Positions 51,228-61,043 of a stretch of DNA of 64,000 bases are shown piece by piece (positions within the stretch are counted from its first letter, which is position 1; every line of letters starts with the position of its first letter). The position numbers and the translations under genes are program-made. Location: positions 1 through 64,000 of the forward strand of contig NZ_JADIJK010000004.1 in the NCBI RefSeq assembly GCF_017355205.1. The letters are read 5' to 3'. The DNA comes from Bacillus sp. SD088 (lineage in GTDB: Bacteria > Bacillota > Bacilli > Bacillales > Bacillaceae_C). The notes under the pieces are model-generated. The model was not told the DNA's origin. It ran no database searches and was given only the letters and a program-made list of their open reading frames with translations.

Positions 51228-53144
51228 ATGATGCAGCTTAAAACAATGATTATTTTAATATTTTCTTTGTCGCTCATTACTTCATCGATTATTTTGGATG
51301 GGAATCTAAAAATGAAAGCGGCTATGATTGATGCCATCCCAAATACTACAAGAACGGTGATGGATTATAACAATCATTTTCTGTCTGTAACTGGGTTTGC
51401 CTCATTAGGAGTGAACGACCGAAGTCGTTACTTAGGAACCTCTTATTATCGCGAGGTAAGAACAGGGAAGGATTTCCTGCAGGCTGTTGCGGATGCAAGT
51501 AACGGGGATGTAAAAGTGATTAAAGTCTTGGAAGATCTGAACTTAGGATGGAAAGCATTAAATCTAAATTCAGAGGAGCAAAAGAAGTATAGCTTTATCA
51601 GCAAGTATTCAGAACCAATGAATGGATATACAAATCCGTTACTAGAAGCTTCTGGTGTTTCCCAGTTAAATATTGATAACGTCGAGGGATTAACAATATT
51701 TTCAAATAGCGGAAGAACAATCAGTCATGTTGAGATTAAATTACAAAGATCTAGCAATGATCTTGTTTTTAGAAACCTGAATTTTGATGGAATGTGGCAA
51801 TGGGATGATACTGGAGAGCATAAAGAAGCTGGCTGGTCCTTCTTCAAAATAAATGGAGCTAATAACGTCTGGATCGACCATTGCCGTTTTTCTATTGCAG
51901 CAGATGGTTTGATTGATCTTAAGAATGGTTCAACTAATGTAACACTTTCATGGAATGAATTTGGCTTGGAAGCTAGTGAGAATCCACCTGAGGATAGTGG
52001 GATTTACCAATCTATTCATTTTATGGAGGAAAAATATACTTCCAATCAACTTGATTCAGATAGTGTTTATTATAATATGCGAAACGCTGGAGCAACCATA
52101 GAACAGATTATGGCTTATGCAGCTTATCATAGTAAAAGTCATTTAAATGGCTCAGGGGATAAGGATTATATGAATTATGTTGGAAGTAATGGTGTGGAAA
52201 TTAAAGATGGGAATCAAAGAATTCGTTTGACAATCGCCTATTCTCGTTATCATAATATCGGTCAGCGGGTACCAATGATTCGTCAAGGCTCGGGTCATCT
52301 ATACAATATACTTATAGATAACTCCACTCATCATAAGGTACTAGATAATGTCGAGGCAATTGCAAAGTATGGAACAGATAATCTCTCCCGAGCTCTCAAT
52401 GCACGCAATGGTGCCTCTATTGCGGCAGATACATCAGTATTTAATGATATTTATGAGCCAATCACAGGAGCTGAAATTCAAGGGATGGATACGGAAAACA
52501 TGAATGCGCCTTGGAGTACATTATTTCGGGAAGCATATAATCATAATCTAATTGTGAACTCGAGGATAACCAATAAAGATGGAACATATACAGGCAGCAG
52601 TTGGGATAATAATGGTGAGAACCTTTTTACAAAAGGATTTAATTGGTATGATAAAGCAACAATTGGAAATTGGGCGTGGTCTTCTCATATTGTTGGAGTT
52701 GAAAATATGGATAAAGAGAATCCACCAACCGATCCATTCATGTTCGAATATAATTATGAAGAGACGTTACCTTATGCCTACAATGTTCTTCCATTAAATA
52801 GCGTGGAGCCGATCGTTACCGAGTATGCTGGTGTTGACAAAGTGAAAATGGGGACAGTAGATTGGTTGAAGACACACTATGATCCAATACTACAAAATTT
52901 AGTTGACCTTGTAGATGAATATTGGCTAGAAGGAGAAATTACAAATGAGCATACAGCACATGCTTTATCTCTTCACTTGACTGCTGTTTCCCAATTTGAA
53001 AAGAAACAAGACAATAAAAAGATCATTAAACATATGGAAGGCTTTAAAGAATTGCTAGCTCATCAAAAGAAGAATCTCTCAGATCATGCATACGATTATC
53101 TCTATCAAAGTGCAAATGCAACAATTGCCACATGGCAGCAATAA
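51228..53144 (+). CDS. Secreted pectate lyase (PL1) with C-terminal FIMAH-like domain
   Basis: A 638-residue extracellular enzyme: N-terminal signal peptide (about 1-20), PL1 beta-helix (about 50-480) with the family signatures WIDHCRFSIAADGLIDLKNGSTNVTLSWNEF (in pieces near 220-250) and IRLTIAYSRYHNIGQRVPMIRQG near 325-345, and a C-terminal helical FIMAH-like domain (about 560-638). It cleaves homogalacturonan by beta-elimination, yielding unsaturated oligosaccharides for the neighbouring importer. AAAGGAG precedes two ATGs, at 51228 and 51231. Confidence 0.9.
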   Translation: MMQLKTMIILIFSLSLITSSIILDGNLKMKAAMIDAIPNTTRTVMDYNNHFLSVTGFASLGVNDRSRYLGTSYYREVRTGKDFLQAVADASNGDVKVIKVLEDLNLGWKALNLNSEEQKKYSFISKYSEPMNGYTNPLLEASGVSQLNIDNVEGLTIFSNSGRTISHVEIKLQRSSNDLVFRNLNFDGMWQWDDTGEHKEAGWSFFKINGANNVWIDHCRFSIAADGLIDLKNGSTNVTLSWNEFGLEASENPPEDSGIYQSIHFMEEKYTSNQLDSDSVYYNMRNAGATIEQIMAYAAYHSKSHLNGSGDKDYMNYVGSNGVEIKDGNQRIRLTIAYSRYHNIGQRVPMIRQGSGHLYNILIDNSTHHKVLDNVEAIAKYGTDNLSRALNARNGASIAADTSVFNDIYEPITGAEIQGMDTENMNAPWSTLFREAYNHNLIVNSRITNKDGTYTGSSWDNNGENLFTKGFNWYDKATIGNWAWSSHIVGVENMDKENPPTDPFMFEYNYEETLPYAYNVLPLNSVEPIVTEYAGVDKVKMGTVDWLKTHYDPILQNLVDLVDEYWLEGEITNEHTAHALSLHLTAVSQFEKKQDNKKIIKHMEGFKELLAHQKKNLSDHAYDYLYQSANATIATWQQ

Positions 53145-53183
53145 TCGAGGAAGTCACAGAAGAAATCCATTATTAAATTTGAA

Positions 53184-53414
53184 GAGGCTGGGACAAAAGT
53201 GTTCTCACCAAAGAAAAAACGAGCTAGTATGATGTATATCCCTGCTCCGGAAATATACTTCGCTTTCCACGGGCTGCTGGTGAGCTTCCTCGTGCTACGC
53301 ACTCCGGGATCTCACCGATGCCTTTCCTCCCGCTGGAGTCTACGTATATTTCCTCCGCTAAGGTAATACATTGTTCGGTTTTAGAGTTCGATTTTTTAGT
53401 TTTGTCCCAGCCTC
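53184..53414. repeat. TIR repeat element (GAGGCTGGGACAAAA ends)
   Basis: The 231-bp element is bounded by perfect 15-bp inverted repeats GAGGCTGGGACAAAA (53184-53198) and TTTTGTCCCAGCCTC (53400-53414). Its interior is GC-richer than the flanks and contains CGGAAATATACTTC paired with a later GTATATTTCC. No ORF. It looks like a non-autonomous mobile repeat and may double as a terminator for the lyase gene. Confidence 0.82.
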
Positions 53415-53535
53415 TTTTCCTATATTCCCTACTCGCCCATCAGCTATTTGGTTTGAATTGGGTCCAGGCTATCTAATGTTTTTCTCGTTTAATTACAACA
53501 ACTTTTTTGATGGTATTCATCTACATTCGAAATAT

Positions 53536-54882
53536 TTAATCCTCCTGACTATCCATCTCCTCTTTTATTTTAATCACAGACTCTTCCTCCGTAATCCTTA
53601 GAAACTCGTTGATATCTACACCAGATTCTTGGTACTTTTCAAAGTCAAATGTGACAAACTGATCCCAAATGCTTTTAAACTCAGGTGGCTCTGCTGGTGT
53701 AGTATGGAATAAAGCTTCAATATTTTTTCCTGGTAGAAAATCATTTTCAGCCCCAAATTCTTCAATAGACTCTGCCGTATTCAAAGCAGAAGGTGTCCCT
53801 ATACGTGAGAGCTGTAATTGATAATCTTCTGTTGCTCCAGCTAAAATAAATTGTAACGCTGCTTCCTTTTGATCACTATGATTGTTTATAACCCAAGGAT
53901 GGATTCCTCTTGGAGAAGGGCCAATTTCCGGTGCATCAGGCCATGTTGGAATTGGTGCAATATCAATGGGTTCTAAGTATTCAACCTCTTTTTCTACGTC
54001 TTCTACATTTCCTCCTCCCCATTGGGCTAGTAATCCATGCCAATCAATTTTCATCGCTGTTGTTTTTCCTCCAAAACTACATTCTTCCGCTTGATTTCCT
54101 TGAATATTATAAAATCGTTCCATTAATTTCATATATTGAGTAAATTTAGGATCACTTGTCAACAAGACGTCACCTGTTTCAGAATCTGTCATATTTGCTG
54201 ATAACTCCCATAATGGGGCCATTTCCAGTAAATCCATATCTAATCCACAATAAACGTTTCCATTTCGTTCTCCAGTTAAACTAGCTGAAAGATCCATCAC
54301 TTCATCCCAACTCATACTCTCGTCCGGATTTGGATATTCTTTTCCAAACAGATCGAATACTTCTTTATTGTAGTAAAGCCCAAGAACTCCAGTTTCCTGT
54401 GGGATACCAATAAGACGTCGTTCTTTATCCCTTGAGCGAATTTCTTCTAAAACTAATGGTTGCAGATGAGATAAATCGATGCCATAAGACTCCAACATAT
54501 CATCCAGTGGGAAAACTGAATCTAGCTTCTCTAAAGGTTGTTGTCCTGTAAACGCCAAAAAAACATCAGGAGTTGTACCTCCAGCATAAAGCTCCTCTAA
54601 ATTTTCTACACTTCCATCCCAATCTATATGCTCTATTGTAATATGTGGTAACTGTTTTTCAGCATATTCCCCAATTCGATTCATAAAATAGTCTTCTCCC
54701 CAAGGAGTAGCCACGCGCACCGTAACTTCTTCATCTGAGAACTGCATCTCAACAGTCTCATCTTTTTCTTTTGAATCTTCGGCATCATCTCCATGAGCTG
54801 AAGTAGAAGAATTTTTATCGGAGCAAGCTGCTAAAAGAAATGCTATACAGAATATTAAAAATATAAAACGCCTATGTTTCAT
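53536..54882 (-). CDS. Orphan extracellular solute-binding lipoprotein
   Basis: A 448-residue family 1 sugar-binding lipoprotein: signal peptide with lipobox LAACSD (Cys near 20), an acidic tether (to about 45), then VTVRVATPWGEDYFMN and a binding fold with a GVLGLYYNKEVFDLFG hinge segment. No permease or ATPase lies beside it, so it may serve the YesPQ-like permease or another transporter elsewhere. GGGAGAG precedes ATG 54882. A cre-like site is 44 bp upstream. Confidence 0.85.
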   Translation of the reverse strand: MKHRRFIFLIFCIAFLLAACSDKNSSTSAHGDDAEDSKEKDETVEMQFSDEEVTVRVATPWGEDYFMNRIGEYAEKQLPHITIEHIDWDGSVENLEELYAGGTTPDVFLAFTGQQPLEKLDSVFPLDDMLESYGIDLSHLQPLVLEEIRSRDKERRLIGIPQETGVLGLYYNKEVFDLFGKEYPNPDESMSWDEVMDLSASLTGERNGNVYCGLDMDLLEMAPLWELSANMTDSETGDVLLTSDPKFTQYMKLMERFYNIQGNQAEECSFGGKTTAMKIDWHGLLAQWGGGNVEDVEKEVEYLEPIDIAPIPTWPDAPEIGPSPRGIHPWVINNHSDQKEAALQFILAGATEDYQLQLSRIGTPSALNTAESIEEFGAENDFLPGKNIEALFHTTPAEPPEFKSIWDQFVTFDFEKYQESGVDINEFLRITEEESVIKIKEEMDSQED

Positions 54883-54925
54883 TTATATCTCTCCCCTTTT
54901 GACCTATTAAGCCATTCAAACAATT

Positions 54926-54939
54926 GGTAAGCGTTATCA
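54926..54939 (+). promoter_or_regulatory. Cre-like site upstream of the orphan binding-protein gene
   Basis: GGTAAGCGTTATCA matches the cre consensus at 13 of 14 positions, mismatching only at the first base. A second related palindrome, TGTAAGTGTTTACA, is at 55134-55147. Confidence 0.6.
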
Positions 54940-55180
54940 AAAAACTAAAATAGAAATACAAACATATTTAATGACTTTACTGAAACACGAATTAACTGAA
55001 GATTGATCTTCTTTTTGTCTTCCTTATCTCCTGTCCTCATCCCCCCTATAATTCTGTGATCTTTGCATGAAATTTTTACCGATATCATAACATAAAGGTT
55101 TGTACACCCTTATTGTTTTTATATGTAAGTGTTTACATTTATTGTCGGTAATCTCAAAATAACCCCAACATCATTATTTG

Positions 55181-55390
55181 TCAATCATTGATTTTTACTG
55201 TGGACCGAAATCTTATTCGGATGTTTTCCGTATCAGATAACGAGATCTTTAAAACATAGTATGTTTTTCCGTTATGAGGATTTTGCAGGACAGGATATTT
55301 CTTATTATAAAAAAGCCGACAATGTACATGAAAACTGTCGGTTTTTTCATCGCAACTAAACGGTAGATAATATTGTATTTCTCCTCTCAT
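55181..55390 (-). CDS. Doubtful small ORF (69 codons)
   Basis: A frame from ATG 55390 (AAGGGAC upstream, TATAAT 15 bp further) to a stop at 55181. The translation contains KKYPVLQNPHNGKTYYVLKI and ends in a basic RIRFRSTVKIND. It runs straight through the hairpin at 55310-55348, whose twin lies after the catalase gene, which argues against a coding role. No family recognised. Confidence 0.25.
   Translation of the reverse strand: MRGEIQYYLPFSCDEKTDSFHVHCRLFYNKKYPVLQNPHNGKTYYVLKISLSDTENIRIRFRSTVKIND
55310..55348. terminator. Terminator-like hairpin, left copy flanking catalase
   Basis: AAAAAGCCGACAATGTACAT then GAAAACTGTCGGTTTTTT. It differs from the hairpin at 57114-57150 by one insertion and two substitutions. 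Stem CCGACA/TGTCGG with A- and T-runs. Confidence 0.75.
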
Positions 55391-55505
55391 ATGTCCCTTA
55401 TATTATAAATCTCTTTTTCACTACAAAAAAACAAGGCTATTTTCATTCCTTTCGGGAACATTATCCATAGAACTTATAATATAACTAGAAAAGGATGGGG
55501 ATTAG

Positions 55506-57098
55506 ATGGATAAGGAACGAGACAATCATGAAACCAATATCGAGAATAAAAAAACACTAACCAATCGCCAAGGACACCCTGTCACGAATAACCAAGATAT
55601 TCGAACGGTTGGAAATCGCGGCCCAGCTACATTAGAGAACTATGATTTTATTGAGAAAATTAGTCATTTTGATCGTGAGCGAATCCCTGAGCGTGTTGTA
55701 CATGGCCGTGGGGCTGGAGCACATGGCTACTTTGAAGCCTACGGATCAGCGGGTGATGAACCGATTTCGAAATATACCCGCGCTAAGCTTTTTCAAGAGA
55801 AAGGGAAACGAACGCCAGTATTCGTACGCTTTTCAACCGTGATCCACGGAGGGCATTCTCCTGAAACGTTACGTGATCCACGCGGTTTTGCCGTTAAATT
55901 TTATACAGAGGATGGAAATTGGGATCTAGTTGGAAACAATATTAAAATTTTCTTTATTCGGGATGCAATTAAGTTCCCTGATATGATTCACGCTTTTAAA
56001 CCTGATCCTATTACCAATATTCAAGATAGTCAGCGTTTCTTTGACTTTTGCTCAAATTCTCCGGAAACTTTTCACATGGTCACATTTATTTACTCGCCAT
56101 GGGGCATTCCAGCAAATTATCGGCAAATGCAAGGCTCTGGAGTCAATACGTATAGGTGGGTCAACAGTAAAGGAGTGGCCGTACTAGTCAAATACCACTG
56201 GGAACCTAAACAAGGCATTAAAAATCTCACGCAAAAAGAAGCGGAAGAAATTCAAGCGAAGAATTTTAATCATGCCACGCAGGACTTATACGATGCGATT
56301 GAACAAGGAGATTATCCGGAATGGGAATTGTTTGTACAAATTATGAGTGATGATGAGCATCCGGAATTAGACTTTGATCCATTGGATGATACAAAATTGT
56401 GGCCTAATGATCAATTCCCTTGGATTCCCGTTGGAAAAATGATTCTAAACAAAAACCCTGAAGATTACTTTACAGAAGTTGAACAAGCTGCATTTGGGAC
56501 AGGGGTCCTTGTTGATGGTCTCGATTTTTCCGATGATAAAATGTTACAAGGTCGAACATTCTCTTATTCAGATACGCAACGATATCGAGTGGGCGCCAAC
56601 TATTTACAGTTGCCGATTAATGCAGCCAAAAAACGGGTGGCTACGAACCAAGAAGGTGGACAGATGCGTTATGAAGCAGAACGCGCACCAGGGAAAAATT
56701 CGCATATTAATTATGAGCCATCTATTTTAGGAGGATTAGAAGAAGCAAAACAACTAGGCAAAGAACACACTCCTGAGGTAAAAGGCAAACTTGTGAGAGA
56801 GCCAATTGATCGTCCTAATAACACAAAACAAGCTGGAGAAACCTATCAGATGTTTGAAGATTGGGAGAAAGATGAATTAATCCATAATCTTGTGAATGAT
56901 CTTTCAGGCTGTGATCAACGTATTCAAGACAAAATGATTGCCTTGGCTGAGGAGGCAGACAAGGAATATGGTCGTAGATTAAGGGAAGGTTTGGAGAATA
57001 TGAAGAAAAAGCATGACGGAAATCCACTCGGCACCCAAGATGCTGAAAAGGTCTCAAAGGAGACAATGGAAGATAGTCATGAGGCAGATCCATACTAA
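55506..57098 (+). CDS. Catalase (monofunctional heme catalase)
   Basis: A 530-residue clade-3 catalase decomposing hydrogen peroxide. Heme-site residues are visible: catalytic His in [15 protein letters not shown] near 65-80, Asn in [15 protein letters not shown] near 140-155, and the proximal Tyr in [15 protein letters not shown] near 350. The [15 protein letters not shown] start and a polar C-terminal extension resemble the spore-type KatX of Bacillus more than KatA, but this is not certain. AAGGATGGGGATTAG precedes ATG 55506. It is a single gene bracketed by two nearly identical hairpins. Confidence 0.92.
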   Translation: MDKERDNHETNIENKKTLTNRQGHPVTNNQDIRTVGNRGPATLENYDFIEKISHFDRERIPERVVHGRGAGAHGYFEAYGSAGDEPISKYTRAKLFQEKGKRTPVFVRFSTVIHGGHSPETLRDPRGFAVKFYTEDGNWDLVGNNIKIFFIRDAIKFPDMIHAFKPDPITNIQDSQRFFDFCSNSPETFHMVTFIYSPWGIPANYRQMQGSGVNTYRWVNSKGVAVLVKYHWEPKQGIKNLTQKEAEEIQAKNFNHATQDLYDAIEQGDYPEWELFVQIMSDDEHPELDFDPLDDTKLWPNDQFPWIPVGKMILNKNPEDYFTEVEQAAFGTGVLVDGLDFSDDKMLQGRTFSYSDTQRYRVGANYLQLPINAAKKRVATNQEGGQMRYEAERAPGKNSHINYEPSILGGLEEAKQLGKEHTPEVKGKLVREPIDRPNNTKQAGETYQMFEDWEKDELIHNLVNDLSGCDQRIQDKMIALAEEADKEYGRRLREGLENMKKKHDGNPLGTQDAEKVSKETMEDSHEADPY

Positions 57099-57113
57099 AA
57101 ATTCTCTAGAGTT

Positions 57114-57150
57114 AAAAACCGACAGTGTATATGAAAACTGTCGGTTTTTA
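57114..57150. terminator. Bidirectional terminator between catalase and pbuX
   Basis: AAAAACCGACAGTGTATAT then GAAAACTGTCGGTTTTTA. Serves both converging genes, and is the right copy of the duplicated hairpin also seen at 55310-55348. Confidence 0.88.
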
Positions 57151-57153
57151 TCC

Positions 57154-58455
57154 TTATGCACTTTGTTTCGATGTAACACTTACTGATTTCTTTCTTGCTG
57201 GTAACATATTAAAGAGAATGTTTAAAATAATAGAAGTTAAACTCCCCGCTACAATACCATTACTTGTTATGATTTGTAAACCAGTTGGTAAGGCTTCGAA
57301 TAGATCAGGAGCGACTGTAACGCCAAGTCCAATTCCAACTGAACAAGCAATAATCATTGAGTTTTCTTGAGAATCGGAAATGATTTTGCTAAGCATTTTA
57401 ATCCCTTGTGATACGACCATTCCAAACATTGCAATCATCGCCCCGCCTAAAACTGAATCAGGGATAATCGTTGTTACAGCAGCAAGCTTAGGTAAAAAGC
57501 CCAATCCAATTAGCATACCCGCTGTAATGACGATTACTTTTTTGGAGCGAACCCCTGACATTTGAATTAAACCCACGTTTTGCGAAAATGTTGTGTAAGG
57601 AAATGCATTAAAAAGCCCGCCAATCACTGAAGCTAATCCTTCAGCTCGATATCCTTTTGCTAAGTCTTTTTCTGTTAGCTTCCGTTCGCAAATATCACTT
57701 AATGCAAAGTAAACACCTGATGATTCCACAAGAGACACCATCGCCACTAATGTCATCGTCAAAATGGCAGACCATTCAAAAGTAGGATAACCGAAGTAAA
57801 AGGGTTGAACCATGTGAAAAACAGATGCATCGCCAACAGGTGCAAAGCTTACTTTTCCCATGATGATCGCTGCAATCGTTCCTATCCCTAGTCCTAATAA
57901 GATAGAAATTGCTCGGATAAAACCAGTAGAAAAACGATAGAGCAGGATAATGAAAAGCAAGGTACCAAAAGCAAGGGAGAGATTAGCAGGTGAGCCAAAA
58001 TCAGCTGCTCCTTGTCCACCTCCCATATTTTGAATAGCTACGGGGATGAGTGTAATTCCAATGATTGTGACGACTGAACCTGTCACCACTGGTGGGAAGA
58101 ATTTGACAAGTTTCCCAAAGAACCCGCCAATAATAACGATAATGACACCTGAAGCAATAATAGATCCATAAATTGCTGATACACCATATTGTCCACCAAT
58201 CGCAATAATCGGACCAACCGCTGTAAATGTACAGCCGAGCACAACGGGAAGCCCAATCCCTGTAAATCGATTGCTAAATAGTTGCAAGATCGTGGCGATT
58301 CCGCACATTAAAATATCTATGGATACTAAATACGTTAGTTGCGAAGGAGTGAATTGCAAAGCCTTCCCAATCGTTAAGGGAACAATAATTGCTCCTGCAT
58401 ACATAGCTAACAAATGCTGAATACCTAGTGTTGTCGACTTTAATGCATCCTTCAT
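57154..58455 (-). CDS. pbuX: Xanthine permease
   Basis: A 433-residue nucleobase-cation symporter-2 transporter with about 14 transmembrane helices. Signature segments: GLPVVLGCTFTAVGP near 70-85, LVESSGVYFALSD near 240 and GGLFNAFPYTTFSQNVGLIQMSGVRSKKV near 280-305. The second gene of the xpt-pbuX operon: ATG 58455 directly abuts the xpt stop. Controlled by the guanine riboswitch upstream of xpt. Confidence 0.94.
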   Translation of the reverse strand: MKDALKSTTLGIQHLLAMYAGAIIVPLTIGKALQFTPSQLTYLVSIDILMCGIATILQLFSNRFTGIGLPVVLGCTFTAVGPIIAIGGQYGVSAIYGSIIASGVIIVIIGGFFGKLVKFFPPVVTGSVVTIIGITLIPVAIQNMGGGQGAADFGSPANLSLAFGTLLFIILLYRFSTGFIRAISILLGLGIGTIAAIIMGKVSFAPVGDASVFHMVQPFYFGYPTFEWSAILTMTLVAMVSLVESSGVYFALSDICERKLTEKDLAKGYRAEGLASVIGGLFNAFPYTTFSQNVGLIQMSGVRSKKVIVITAGMLIGLGFLPKLAAVTTIIPDSVLGGAMIAMFGMVVSQGIKMLSKIISDSQENSMIIACSVGIGLGVTVAPDLFEALPTGLQIITSNGIVAGSLTSIILNILFNMLPARKKSVSVTSKQSA

Positions 58456-59061
<606 letters not shown>

Positions 59062-59082
59062 TTACAACAAATAGATCAAGCA

Positions 59083-59139
59083 AAAAACTCGAAGACCTAG
59101 CATCCCAATGATAAATGGGAGCAAAGCCTTCGAGTTTTC
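59083..59139 (-). terminator. Guanine riboswitch terminator
   Basis: Minus strand: AAAACTCGAAG arm, an inner CTCCCATTT/AATGGGA-type stem, then CTTCGAGTTTTTT. It forms when the purine aptamer is liganded. Confidence 0.88.
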
Positions 59140-59197
59140 ACAACTCAAAAGGAAAAAGAAAACATGCCTAGCGGCTTACGTTTTCTTTCAAACTTTG

Positions 59198-59269
59198 CAC
59201 CCATAGTCGATTTATTTATGGTAAATCGGTAGAAACTTCCAGGCCGTATCCCTGTGATTTATATGAGTG
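59198..59269 (-). promoter_or_regulatory. Guanine riboswitch (purine aptamer)
   Basis: The minus strand reads CACTCATATAAATC, AGGGATACGGCC, GGAAGTTTCTACCG, CCATAAATAAATCG and ACTATGGGTG, the full xpt-type purine aptamer. The specificity base is C (GACTATG), as in guanine riboswitches, rather than U (adenine). P1 arms CACTCAT/ATGGGTG close the fold. It represses xpt-pbuX when guanine or hypoxanthine is high. Confidence 0.95.
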
Positions 59270-59351
59270 TACTATAATGTTGTCGAATAATGTTATTATA
59301 GCATGTTATGGACGATTTTCAATGGATATTCTTTCAAATTCATTCACAATA

Positions 59352-59535
59352 TAAAGAAGTCGGGACATAACTAAAATGCTATACTCTGAAGACGAACTCA
59401 TCACCTTATCGGAGGAAATGAGTGTCCAATTTTGGGTCCAGTGCACTTGACACTCGTCCATGGAAAATGAAGTATATTTCCGGAGCAGTTTTGGTTTATA
59501 TGCAATTGGTGAAACACTTTTTCCCCAGCTTAGGA
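59352..59535. repeat. Decayed TIR repeat related to the 53184 element
   Basis: AAGTCGGGACATAACTAAAAT and a segment AAGTATATTTCCGGAGCAG resemble parts of the 53184-53414 element, but the inverted end is largely lost (TTTTTCCCCAGCTT). No ORF. Confidence 0.5.
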
Positions 59536-59553
59536 ATTTATAAAATTGTCACT

Positions 59554-59721
59554 TGTGGATAACTGTTTACGTTTCGATTTGACATCCAGTTCCAGCGCCT
59601 AGCCCCGTAAGGCTGGGAGTCCATCGGCGCTGCGACGTACAGGACGTACTTAGTGCAGACGAAGCGACAGGACGGCTCGAACTTATCCTCTCTTCTTACA
59701 TCTAGGCCTTGCGCTTTTTTC
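59554..59721 (-). repeat. Family B-like repeat copy 5, reversed, with DnaA box
   Basis: Read on the minus strand it opens AAAAAAGCGCAAGGCC and closes GGGGCTAGGCGCTGGAACTGG, then the shared flank with TTATCCACA (59554-59562 on the plus as TGTGGATAA). The middle contains a CGTACGTCG palindrome not found in copies 1-2. It fills most of the gap between the xpt leader and the glycosyltransferase gene. Confidence 0.75.
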
Positions 59722-59760
59722 CCGGCATCTTCAATTCTTCAAAAGAATTCGAGTTGTAAC

Positions 59761-60954
59761 TTACCTTTTCACAAATTTAAAAATCTCATCAACCGCACGA
59801 GAATATCCGCCTGACTGCCGGAAGGACTCTGAAATTTTCACAGTTGCATTCCGAATAGATACGGAGTTCAATACCTGATCAACTGCTTCACATAGCTGTG
59901 TGGCAGTCAAGCCTTGCATTGACATTTGGATTCCTGCTCCAATTTGCATGACTTGCCTGGCAATGGCCGGTTGATCCGCGCTTTGCGGAATGACAAGGAG
60001 CGGCACGCCATAGTAGAGAGCTTCATTAGTGCTGTTCATTCCGCCATGGGTTATAAACAATTTACTGTGCTGTAGTACCTCATTTTGAGGAACATAGTCT
60101 TTTACAATAAAGTTTGCAGGAATTTCACCTAAATCCGAGATCGAGGTTTTATCCCCAATTGACATGATGACAGTATAGTCAGTATTCCCAAGAGATTCAA
60201 TACAGAGCTTGTAGAAATCGACCGCTTGATTAAATACAGTACCGAGAGATATGTAAATCAAGTTCTTACCCTCAACTCCACTAATACTAAAGTTTTCTTG
60301 AGTCGCACGTTTGGAGATGGACGGTCCAACGAATTGATAAGTTTGATTAAATTGCTGAAACTCAGGTTGAAGCTCCTTTGCCGTATACACAATGGTTAAC
60401 GGTGCAGGGTTACAGAACACCTCATAAGGTGAATTGATTTCTATTCCATACTTTTCCTCTACTTCTGCTTTCAAGCTTTGAAAACATTCGTTAGCTGCAT
60501 GAATGACTTCTGAAGGAAGCGCTCTAGAGGCTTGCTCCAACATTTTATATAAAGATGTCTCTGTCTCCGCAAAGGAAGAACATGAACAGATTGCAGGAAG
60601 CTTTAAAATCTGGGCTAGTAAACGGCCGCAACCAAACATAGAATCATGAATGAGATAATCAAAATTTTCCCCCTTGATCTGTTCAAGAACAGAGGGGATA
60701 ACTATATCTGCTGTCAGTAGGAGACCATTGATTCTTTCCAGTTCATAGTTTCGGCCTCCCGAAACAAAAGCTTTAATAAATTCTTGATCATCAAAGGTTC
60801 GAACAGATGCCCCGATATTTTCCATACGCTCCCGAAAAGCTTCTATACAAAAGTACACCACCTCTTCACCGCGTGAAATGTGCTCTTGTACAACACCGAT
60901 GGTAGGATTGATATGCCATTCCGATCCAACATTGATAAATAACACACGTGCCAT
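59761..60954 (-). CDS. Macrolide-type (MGT/YjiC) UDP-glycosyltransferase
   Basis: A 397-residue GT1 glycosyltransferase with two Rossmann-like domains. The C-terminal nucleotide-sugar signature is intact: LIYISLGTVFN near 230, FIVKDYVPQNEVLQHSKLFITHGGMNSTNEALYYGVPLLVIPQSADQ in pieces between about 280 and 325. YjiC-type enzymes glucosylate flavonoids, macrolides or other small hydrophobic acceptors; the substrate here is unknown. ATG 60954 follows GGAGGG; two earlier in-frame codons lie inside the ribosome site. It is a single gene. Confidence 0.88.
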   Translation of the reverse strand: MARVLFINVGSEWHINPTIGVVQEHISRGEEVVYFCIEAFRERMENIGASVRTFDDQEFIKAFVSGGRNYELERINGLLLTADIVIPSVLEQIKGENFDYLIHDSMFGCGRLLAQILKLPAICSCSSFAETETSLYKMLEQASRALPSEVIHAANECFQSLKAEVEEKYGIEINSPYEVFCNPAPLTIVYTAKELQPEFQQFNQTYQFVGPSISKRATQENFSISGVEGKNLIYISLGTVFNQAVDFYKLCIESLGNTDYTVIMSIGDKTSISDLGEIPANFIVKDYVPQNEVLQHSKLFITHGGMNSTNEALYYGVPLLVIPQSADQPAIARQVMQIGAGIQMSMQGLTATQLCEAVDQVLNSVSIRNATVKISESFRQSGGYSRAVDEIFKFVKR

Positions 60955-61010
60955 TGTCAACCCTCCTATTATCCATAAGGCGGATTATAATTAAGTCATA
61001 AAATACCCAT

Positions 61011-61040
61011 AAAAAGTATGGGCGCTAAGCACCCACACTT
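61011..61040 (-). terminator. thrS terminator
   Basis: Minus strand: AGTGTGGGTGC, a short loop, GCGCCCATACT, then TTTTTATG. An 11-bp stem ending just after the thrS stop codon. Confidence 0.82.
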
Positions 61041-61043
61041 TCC

